A stretch of 64,000 nt of DNA from Salvator merianae. Lineage: Eukaryota > Chordata > Lepidosauria > Squamata > Teiidae. Positions 56,016-64,000 of this stretch are shown here, in pieces. The translations under genes and the position numbers were made by a program. The stretch's first letter is position 1, and the number at the start of each line of letters is the position of its first letter. The stretch spans positions 6,119,316 through 6,183,315 of the forward strand of contig QVOM02000053.1 of NCBI GenBank assembly GCA_003586115.2. The letters are read 5' to 3'. The notes beneath the pieces were generated by a model. It made no database searches. It worked only from the letters and a program-made list of their open reading frames with translations, and had not been told where the DNA came from.

Positions 56016-56206
56016 GGCCGCTTCTGCACTTGGCCTTATTCCAGAATAAGGGACCAGAATATCTCAGAATAGGGACCTACCATCTGCATGCTAGTGCAGA
56101 CTATGGTAGGCCCTGGGCAAGACCTTTCATAGTTTGTACTAGCATGTGGATAGCAGGTCCCTATTCTGAGATATAATCCACAATACGTCCAAGTGCAGAA
56201 AGGGCC
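56016..56206. mobile_element. GGCC-type MITE, complete 191-bp copy
   Basis: The left end GGCCGCTTCTGCACTTGG and right end CCAAGTGCAGAAAGGGCC are inverted (17 of 18). It is flanked by TTA on both sides (56013-56015 and 56207-56209). The interior is also palindromic (TATTCTGAGATA against TATCTCAGAATA; TCTGCATGCTAGTGCAGACT mirrored by TTTGTACTAGCATGTGGATA). The 3-bp TTA duplication fits PIF/Harbinger-type elements. There is no coding capacity. Diverged relatives lie at 13.5 and 45.6 kb, and a possible stub near 59.7 kb. Confidence 0.85.
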
Positions 56207-56741
56207 TTACTGCCCCAATCTTGGATAGCGTCCCCAGACAGTGACTAGAAGTATTCATATTGATACTACTATACCTTGCAGAGGGGTGAAGTTACCCTTC
56301 TAGCTGACACAGGGTCAGCCAGGGGTGGAGAAGGAAAAGGAACATAAAGCATATACATCCACCTGCTGCTTCATACCCATAGTTCCAAGACTGCCCTGGA
56401 TGACCACTTTGGCATGGTGTGTGTGCCTTGTGTCAGGTGTGTGGTGTGCATGCTGAATGAAACCCTGGAGTTCTGGATTGCATGCATAGTCTGATAGCCA
56501 GATAAACACCTGGTCCCCAGCCAGCATCCTCAGCTGAAGAATTTTATGAGAGGCAGCTGAAGGTGCGAAGGAACAGAATAGAACCTTAGTTCCTTGACCA
56601 AGACTTTCCTAGGCCCATGCCAGCTGCTGCAGCTGCTGCCCCCTTTCAGCTCAATAGAGCTACTTGGGGTTCCAATCAAAATCTATATTAATAGCATATC
56701 CTCTTTTTTTTTCATGCCATGCAATGGTTAGACCTTTGGAC

Positions 56742-56744
<3 letters not shown>
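56207..56744. other. Unique DNA, nothing recognised
   Basis: No gene. Confidence 0.5.

Positions 56745-56790
<46 letters not shown>
56745..56790. repeat. (TC)n microsatellite
   Basis: Twenty-three uninterrupted TC units. Confidence 0.97.
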
Positions 56791-56793
<3 letters not shown>

Positions 56794-57289
56794 CTTATGC
56801 CTCAAAGAATTGGTTGTCATTTTTTTAATTCCTGGGAAATGGTGGAACAGAAAGCTAAAAAATTTGAATAAATCCCTCGGTATTGCACCACCACTTATGA
56901 TAGAAGAAAAATAGTTCCATCGGAGACTGATCTAAATGACAGGGTTACATTTCTGTTGCATTTTCCATTAAAAAAAAATACAGCTTGCTCAGAAAGAAAA
57001 CATTCCTTACATGCAGATGAAATAATTGCAATCTTGTTGGCAGGCTACACATTGAGGTAAGGTGAGGCCAGGATATGTGCAGCAATGGACTTTCACAAAA
57101 GGAAATGTAAAATTCGAAAACATTTCATTCTGGGTTTAAGTTCATAGTTTCCTTTCTCTTTGCTGTAATATACATCATCTGTTTTATGTGGAAATAGCAG
57201 GGAAACTTGCTATTTCACCTTAATGAGAAAAAAAAGTTCCATGTTATAAGATTAAAACCTAATCAGAATTCCTTTTCTGCAGCTCTTGG

Positions 57290-57700
57290 AATAGTAAAGT
57301 AGATTCACTCCTTTATTATGATAAAATGATACTAAGAGCAAAGGAATTGAATTCGCAGGAGCATCTGGTACAGCATCATTCATCAATGATCGGACACATT
57401 CTTGAATGATGGTTAATGCAGCCTGTGCCATACCTTACATGAATTACAGATGTATACAACAATAATTTCTTTGTATGCTAATTATCATTTGCTCATTTCA
57501 AAGCAATGCAATTTCCTTTTTCTTGTTTGCTATGGGCTGCATTTTGTTGCAAAAGCATAAAACTTGTGTTGAGAGGTGATGCTCTTGGAGCCATCCTTAT
57601 CTTGTACAGATTAATGACTCCCTCCAGGTTTGAAGAGAGTTTCATCTTCTTGAATGTATGCAGAATTTGGCAAACAAAAAGCAAGGCATAATAATTCTGC
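57290..57700. promoter_or_regulatory. Possible conserved non-coding element
   Basis: Long repeat-free, complex stretch. It contains ATGCTAAT (57475-57482, an octamer-like POU site) followed by ATTATCATTTGC, CATTTCAAAGCAATGCAATT, GATTAATGACT and CATAATAATTCTGCAGCTG. No gene is near. This is the most convincing of the textural candidates. It remains inference. Confidence 0.35.
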
Positions 57701-58079
57701 AGCTGTCTTTTCCCCCCTTCCTCCTTTGCAGTTTGTTTTAACAGAAATATCATCTAGAAATTGAAAAAAAAAAATACTGCACATGTATGGTTGGGTTGTA
57801 TTGTCAATGGAAATGAAGGTTTGTAAATGAGGGTAATAACATGCAGAAACATTTCCACCAAGTATCTGTGTTCATGTGCTTACATTAACATATTTCCTTC
57901 CCATTTAAATCACACAGTCTCCATCATATAAGTGGAGAGGACATGTTTGTTGTCGACTGAAGTCCCACTTCCCAGACCCTAGAGAAAAAGATGGACATTT
58001 TTGTCCAGAATCACTGGACCAGGAGCACCCCCAAACTAAGGAGCAAAAGCAGAAGTTAAAACAAGTCAGGAGGAAACAG

Positions 58080-58700
58080 ATTGAAGATGGGATCTGAAAT
58101 TTGGCTAAAATACATAAAAGGACATCTAGCAGTTAATTGCCCTCATCAGCCAGCAGAAACACCCAGCAGGGTGGCAAAACACATGAAAGCGGAGCAGACT
58201 CAAGACCAGCACCATAAAGAATGACACTCATGAGTGTATCACCCAGTAACACCAGCCCCCTGGCAAAAGACTTTACTTCTGATTCTTCTTCCAATGATGA
58301 TGGGCTGGTGGGAAATGGGGAAGCCCAGTAGTGCAGGACAGGGAAGCCTAGAATTTGCAAACAAGTGTCAGGGAGTGACTATGCTTTTCTATTCTCCCTC
58401 TGTGTTAAAATTAGAAACTCTAATGGAGAAGGAAAAATGGATGTTGTGGGATTATTAGATCTGGAGTGTACCAGGTGCTTAACAAACCCTACAATTGCCA
58501 CAGGAACAGGGATGGAACTGTCTCACTCTATTCAGTGTATACAAATGGATAGGAGACTCTTGTCTGGAGGCCTGCTTTATGCAGGTGCTGCTCCATCAAG
58601 GACCACTTCTGGGGCCTTTTCTTGTCCAATGGAAGGCCCTGTATATTTGGAGGTGAGTTGTCATCTCCAAAGACAGTGGGAAATATGGACTTTTAATATT
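58080..58700 (+). mobile_element. Ty3/gypsy retrotransposon fragment: zinc knuckle and protease, decayed
   Basis: Around 58111-58140 the plus strand reads YIKGHLAVNC, the second half (G-H-x4-C) of a gag zinc knuckle; the two upstream cysteines are gone. After about 300 bases of gag-pro linker (with stops and at least one frame change) the frame 58365-58712 gives MDVVGLLDLECTRCLTNP, then TGMELSHSIQCIQMDRRLLS, the order of a gypsy-type aspartic protease (LxD...CTR.L..P, then .PI.F.QMDG...G). The catalytic Asp (58458-58460) is present, but the following Ser/Gly are changed to Leu/Glu, so it is dead. There is no RT, integrase or paired LTR. Start is uncertain: 57930-58080 may also belong. Confidence 0.7.
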
Positions 58701-58719
58701 AAACTTTTGTGAGTGCATG

Positions 58720-58744
58720 CACACACACACACACATACACACAC
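58720..58744. repeat. (CA)n microsatellite
   Basis: Twelve or so CA units with one TA. Confidence 0.9.
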
Positions 58745-59700
58745 TTATAATTTATTATATAGTTTACATAATTTATGTGAACAAAATTATGGAGGCATTA
58801 TGTAGACATTAAGAAAAAAACAGGGAAGTTGAAAAGGAAGAGTCTGAACACTTGCAGATCCAACTATTTTGCTCTAGTATGGATATTATTTTTGAAGAGG
58901 TTTTTCTCTTGATTTAAAATTCTTCCTTCAAAGAACATTGTATTTTCTTTGTGGCCCTTTGTTGTTGGAGTTCAAGAGCACAATAAAGGGAAATGCAAGA
59001 GAGAAAGGGTCCCTGAAGTCATGAGCAATAGCTTCTGAAAAACTCAGTGATGCTGTCCATTGGGGTGAGCTCTCCTTTTAAAAGTCCACTTGATAAGGAG
59101 ATCTAGTACTAAAATAACTACTAAAATATGAATCATCAAGTGGCAAGAAACAAAAGATCGCTCTCTGTTTTTGAAAGCTACTTGATGACGATGATTATGA
59201 TTATTGAAATTGCCCGTGAAAAATATAGCATAACGATTGACTGCATGCTAAGCGTCTGGGAAGAATTTTAGGTGCAACACATTATTTAATGCCCACAGGC
59301 TATTCAATAACAATCCTTATATTTGCAGGAATATCACTCTCAGTCCTCTGAAGCAGCTACACTGTCTATTTAAATTGTCTTATCAGCTAACATCTGTGGA
59401 TATGAATCTGAGATTGTTTAGCAAACATGATTACTCTCCACAGTATCCCAGCAAAACTGGGTCACACTAACCTTGCACCTATAACCTACCTGCTTCCCTG
59501 AGGCTTAGGTGAGTGCCTTCTTACATGAGGAGATTGGAGGATATAAGATAGCAATTGGGAAAGCTGCCATTCCTTGCAACTGGGCTTTCATCTGCAGTGG
59601 TTGGGTTGCACCTAGGCCATTGCAAGGAGCAGAACCCAACTGCTGTCTTGGTCCTCCTCCCATGCCACCACATGAGACTACTGTCCTCTGAAACACCTTA
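58745..59700. other. Unique DNA, nothing recognised
   Basis: No supported gene. The 59550-59700 part is less AT-rich and carries frames on both strands, without domains. Confidence 0.45.
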
Positions 59701-59830
59701 TCTTAAGGCCATTCTGCACTTGTTGATGTTGCACACCGGACAGACCATGTCAAGAGGCTTTTGATTCGTATCACTGGTAGACCTCAATATTGAGGCCTAC
59801 TGGTGTACTAGTGGGCCCTAAGGCAAAAGA
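59701..59830. repeat. MITE-like stub and short palindrome
   Basis: TTAAGGCCATTCTGCACTTG (59704-) resembles the left end of the GGCC MITE including a TTA. TAGACCTCAATATTGAGGCCTA (about 59778-59799) is a palindrome with one mismatched pair. No matching right end is found, so the relation is tentative. Confidence 0.4.
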
Positions 59831-60311
59831 TGCAAGCCTTTGTGTTCAATTTATAGGTAGACCTAATTTGGTGGCGCTCCTTATTGTGCTGCTGAAATTG
59901 GTCCCCTGGGGGCTCTAAGGCCAGGAACCTATTGCTCATCAGTCCAGCTCTGAAGCTCACATGAACTTCTGAGCTAGCATGAGGGCTCGACTGGAACATA
60001 CCATTGACTGTGCAGATTGTATTGATGAAACTCAGAGTAATCCATCCTAGCCTTGGGATAGATCACTCGGTTCCCAACCCTCTATTACAGATCCGCTCAG
60101 GTAAGTGCAGAGAGATCCTTAGAAAAATATCAGAGTTAAAAGTACAGGTTTTCTTTGTTCCACTTATGTTGGAGGGTAGGCACTTTCTATTACCAATAAG
60201 ATAAACAATAGATGAATGGGAAAAAAAAATTAATTATTATTTTCCATATCCATAGCAATTCATTGTATTTTACATATGGATTTATTATGTACTTAAATCA
60301 TATCTATGCAC
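59831..60311. other. Unique DNA, nothing recognised
   Basis: No gene. Confidence 0.5.
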
Positions 60312-60313
60312 TA

Positions 60314-60647
60314 AGGATGTGCAAATTTCGAATTTCATTCAAAAAATCATACAAACATTTGTTTTTGCAAATTTTTGCATTGAAACAAAAATGGCTTTTT
60401 CACATTTACAGTTTTCAATCAAAAATGAAAAAGCCTGCTTCTTTTGCAAAAATCAATTTTGTCGAATTTTCGCATTCTTCGCTGTGTTTAACCCATGAAA
60501 ATGGCATTTTCAATGGCAAAACAATGCAGAAATGTGAAAAAAAAGCAAAAAATAATTTTTCAACAACAAAATTCACTGACAAAGCAAAATTGCTGATTTT
60601 CATTCAAAAACAAATTGAAAATAGTTTTGTGTATGTGTGCACATTCC
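60314..60647 (-). mobile_element. Full-length 334-bp MITE with GGGATGTGCA ends, copy 2
   Basis: Ends AGGATGTGCAAAT and GTGTGCACATTCC, flanked on both sides by TA (60312-60313 and 60648-60649). Read on the complement it aligns with the copy at 17821-18158 from one terminus to the other. It is thus in inverted orientation 42 kb away. A 149-codon frame covering it (60212-60661) is a consequence of its A/T-rich, stop-poor composition and not a gene. Confidence 0.8.
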
Positions 60648-60715
60648 TACTATGTGCTTAGAGTACAAAATTGCAAGCAGTTTTTGCATGTACTTGTTCC
60701 TGAAGTCTAAACAGT

Positions 60716-60746
60716 CCACACACACATGCACACACACGCACACACC
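60716..60746. repeat. (CA)n microsatellite, interrupted
   Basis: CA repeats with TG and CG interruptions. Confidence 0.9.
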
Positions 60747-61640
60747 AACTTCACACTCATTTTTTTTCTCAAGTCCTTGCTAGGAACGGACATACTTGTC
60801 AAGTTTCAGTTTTTAGAACATCTCATATTTTCAATCTAAAGTTTTATTTGTCCTGTTTCTACAAAGGTTTATAAGTTTCAGCTGCTGCTGCTTCTGCCAT
60901 GTTATTTATGTTTCTGCTACTAAAACTTAATAGACACATCATGCACTTTGAGTTCTGAGAGCAATAAGAAACAGGCTCATGCAGTATGATGTAATATAGT
61001 GAAAGAAAAACCCCTGAACAGCATGGAAATCATCCGTGCATCTAGATGCAACTCAGACTATTTCCTTCACAAAATACACACTTGTACAAAGCAAAGGCTG
61101 TGTCTCATTGAAGGGCCCCAATCATTTTTCCCCCTTGACCCTGGCGTAGTATTTGTCCACTATGCACCACACTAAAGCACCTCAAGACCTACACTTATGC
61201 CCTCCAGACATGAGGAATGCTGTAAAAAAATACCTCTGAGGTTGCTCTGAGGCTGTTCATTGTAGACTAAGAAAGGTGGATTAGAAGTGAGATGAGGACA
61301 CAAAGATGACACACTGCTGCCGCTAAGGTGCTTTCCAGAAGCTACTTCTTCTACATGAGAACATAGCCTTCCGTTTTCATATTGGATGACAGATTGGACT
61401 CTGGTTCTGTCTAGGCATCTGCCATACACTAGCAGATAACAAAGAATAGCAGAGGTCCCACTCCAGTGGCAGCTCTACCCAGCTCAGGATGGGTTCCTTG
61501 ATTCAGGATGGAGGGCACCTTGTCCTGGGGTGATGCAGGTAAGTGGGGAAAGGGCCTAAGAGTGTAAGAGAAAATTCACTCCCATTTTAGAAGAAAATTT
61601 AAGGAGATACCACTGTCTAACTATTCCTCAACGTATGCTT
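60747..61640. other. Unique DNA, nothing recognised
   Basis: No supported gene. Confidence 0.5.
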
Positions 61641-61800
61641 AAGAACATAAGAGAAGCCCTGTGGGATCAGACCACGGCCCATCTAGTCCAGCATCCTGTT
61701 TCACACAGTAGCCTGCCAATTGCTTCTGGGCATTCTCAAGCAGAAGAAAAAGACAACCATTTATTCTGCTCTTGATTCCCTGCAAATGGCCTTTAGAGGC
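61641..61800 (-). repeat. AAGAACATAAGA-type reptile repeat, copy 4
   Basis: AAGAACATAAGAGAAGCCCT, then GGGATCAGACCACGGCCCAT, CTAGTCCAGCATCCTGTTTC, ACACAGTAGCCTGCCAATTG and CTTCTGGGCATTCTCAAGCA. It is the best preserved start of the family and shares the last blocks with the 36.5-kb copy, down to a GCTCTTGA.TC.C and TTTAGA(G/T)GCATGCTGTCTGT stretch. Confidence 0.85.
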
Positions 61801-62100
61801 ATGCTGTCTGTCTCATCATCTTTAGAGAGAACTAGGGGAACTATTGTCAACTTAGTGGTCTTCAGACATTTTGGGATGATAATGCATGATGGAGGAAGAT
61901 CAGGCAAGGTGGAAGGTATTAGGATCTGTCCTTGGGTCCTACTGAACAATGTTTGAAAATGCTACAGGTAAAACCACAGTTTCATAAAGGAGTGAGTCTA
62001 ATGGCTACCTGATATCTGACCTCTGTGTAGATTGCCACTGTATCTTGGATTACAATTCTTATGGTATAATTAAAGATATAAAGATCAACAAGTGGTAGTT

Positions 62101-62155
62101 TAGAAACACCATTTTGCTAAAGAAAGGAAACATTAGAAACACCATTTTGCTAAAG
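62101..62155. repeat. 33-bp tandem duplication
   Basis: TAGAAACACCATTTTGCTAA occurs at 62101 and again at 62134, exact over 22 bases. It is a recent, short tandem duplication. Confidence 0.9.
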
Positions 62156-62343
62156 GAAGATACAGTGTTTTTTGTTTGTTTTGTTTTTTAATAGCTGAAA
62201 AATTCAGTTATGTTGTGTACTTTGAATAATTTGAGGTTTTTTTCCTTTGTGCTTCCTTTATTTTTAATAAAGTTTGTTTTTTTGCTTGTTTTACATCATA
62301 CTATTTGCTGTGGTATTCCATCACAGATGCGCGCATGCATGTG

Positions 62344-62383
62344 TACACACACACACACACGCACGCACACACACACACACACA
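62344..62383. repeat. (CA)n microsatellite with CG interruptions
   Basis: Nineteen or so CA units; the ACGCACGC part introduces isolated CpGs. Confidence 0.95.
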
Positions 62384-64000
62384 TATTTATATCTCAAGCA
62401 GATGCTTCCTACATTGTTTTGAATGATTTTCCTTTAAACCTATTTTTTCCAGCTAAGCACAAGTTCTATTTTAATTCCATACTGGTGATGTATTTCAGCT
62501 GAATTTCCTAATTAATAAATCTCCTGTTTATGGGCTGTAAGAGTAATCTTTGGCATCTGCTCAGGAAGTATCATCACTGCTAGCTGGAACAATCTGTGAC
62601 CTATCAACCTAAACTCAAATAGGCAACCATAAATTGTGGCTTTTCAGGTACAACAAACCCAGGATGTGAAAAAACTAACATTTTGTTATGCAGATGAGAA
62701 AGTCAGTGGAAAATATTGTTGTATTTTAGTTGTATCTATCATACTATCCCTACTGCCTACATACCAAAAGCATGTCTCTAATATGTGTGGACAAATCTGT
62801 ATTTCTGGTGGGAGAAAGAATATATACATCACTCACAAAACATCTGCCATGAGGATTCAGAATTTTATTGAATCAGTGGAACCTCCAATCTGACTCATAT
62901 TAAGAAAAGAGGGAATGGTATCAAATTAAAGTTGTGGGGTGGGGGAGAAGATGAATGTATTTATAGCTCTTATTTGTTTGTGTACTTGTATTCTGACTGC
63001 AAGTAATGCGTGGAACTCATATAGATACAAATGCCATAACCTGAAGAGTGTGTTACCTTTTGTTGGAGATACTACACTGAAATATAGATTATAGGTGTGA
63101 TCTGAAAAATAGCTGTCACATCACAAGCTGTTACTTTATGCCAATTTTGAATCATTTCTTAGAATATGTATGTATACAGTCCAGGATGAAGAAATCTAAA
63201 CAACAATTAATTACCTGCTGCATTTGACCAGAGACATCAAAGGCTAGATACTCACAAGAAGTCTATAAGCAGAACACTGGAACAGTAGCACATTCCTCAC
63301 TCACAATTTAATTCCTTCACTATTAATGGATGCAATGCACATCTATCTTGACTGGATGGCAACCACAGCCTATCTTCCATGAATGTATCCAGTGGTGTTT
63401 TACATCTCTAGAAATGTACCTTGTGAGCCTTACTATGGAACCTGAAGTCATAGCACCTCTGTCTGTTAGTGCTCTTTGTCAATTGCTTTGCATTTTCTTT
63501 GTTTTGTTTTTTTTAATCTGAAATACTGTTCTTCAGCCCCAATAGCTGAATTAAAGCTCTTAAATGACAGATTGATTTTTGTGGAATACAATAAGTCAAT
63601 TGTCAGTTATGAAACATAGAAAGCTTCATAATTGAACCTGTCAAGGTTCTGAAGTTTCCAAGGATACTGTAAGAATTAAGCTGGTTGAAATTTGTGGAGA
63701 GATGTAGTTCTGGAGAAGTAAAAAAAGAAAAAAATGAGATAATTTTAATTGCTAGTTTTTAAAATTTAATTTTGCAGGGATCAATACAATAATGTATGTG
63801 AATGACAAACATCACAGGAAAAAAAAAGGAATTAATTTTTCAGTCCCAGAATCTTACTAGTCATCTAGTGCTACTCCTTGCTCATTTCAGGAATTTTGGA
63901 ACAAGTTCTTTAATTACTTTAAATTGTGTTTTGCTAATAATGCTCTTTTGAATTAATTACTAATAGAGGTTTTTAATATTGTCAAGTTGGATGTGGCCAT
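62384..64000. other. AT-rich unique DNA, no gene seen
   Basis: The last 150 bases (TCTTTAATTACTTTAAATTG, GAATTAATTACTAATAGAGG) are TAAT-dense and could be the edge of a conserved element continuing beyond the window. No open frame, repeat or RNA is assignable. Confidence 0.4.

Noticed and set aside
57995..58035. Match of GGACCAGGAGCACCCCCAAA to a common squamate repeat
   Set aside because: The match is about 20 bases and is not continued on either side; the adjacent gypsy zinc-knuckle and protease order explains the region better.
60212..60661. 149-codon open frame on the plus strand
   Set aside because: It lies almost wholly within the GGGATGTGCA MITE; the peptide is F/K/N-rich and reflects stop-poor A/T composition.
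1..64000. Bacterial-type features (operons, Shine-Dalgarno sites, phage, toxin-antitoxin)
   Set aside because: Repeat content, microsatellites and LINE/MITE relics show vertebrate nuclear DNA.

Overview
The window looks like nuclear DNA from a vertebrate, most likely a squamate reptile (lizard, gecko or snake). It is AT-rich and carries no long open frame. It is dense in microsatellites and contains decayed vertebrate retrotransposons: a BovB (RTE) 3' end, L2, CR1, L1 ORF2 tails, an R4/Dong-like reverse transcriptase and a Ty3/gypsy fragment. BovB together with CR1/L2-type 3' tails and reptile-type repeats beginning AAGAACATAAGA is what points to a lepidosaur. This assignment is inference; no host gene is present to confirm it.

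I find no convincing host protein-coding exon on either strand. The open frames present are short, start and stop at random, and often overlap on both strands. The longest (201 codons, complement of 31168-31773) is a decayed LINE reverse transcriptase. The window therefore reads as intergenic or deep intronic DNA. The only RNA-gene trace is a 5' fragment of a U2 snRNA pseudogene near 26.1 kb.

Layout. 0-13 kb: mostly unique AT-rich DNA with three copies of a TTTGATCAAA-rich repeat, one candidate solo LTR (about 7.95-8.30 kb) and a LINE 3' end (10.2-10.8 kb). 13-25 kb: a palindromic MITE with GGCC-type ends, a BovB 3' end, a full-length 338-bp MITE with GGGATGTGCA ends, a CORE-SINE, a large fold-back element (19.84-20.11 kb) and a LINE RT relic (23.9-24.4 kb). 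25-38 kb: CR1, U2 pseudogene, a near-perfect palindromic MITE flanked by TTA (29.8-30.0 kb), the R4/Dong-like RT, a reptile interspersed repeat and an L1-like relic. 38-46 kb: a two-copy repeat family, a 100-bp direct duplication, an L2 3' end joined to half of a GGCC MITE. 46-64 kb: CR1, an L1 tail with its A-tract, a complete GGCC MITE with TTA duplication, a Ty3/gypsy zinc-knuckle/protease relic, the second GGGATGTGCA MITE in inverted orientation and further reptile repeats.

Several repeat-free stretches have the texture of conserved non-coding elements (homeodomain, POU and MEIS-like sites). They are the best candidates for host function, but that is a guess until they are aligned to other genomes. 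I did not find an undescribed biological system. The most notable observations are the short palindromic transposon families, their insertion footprints, and the possible enhancers.
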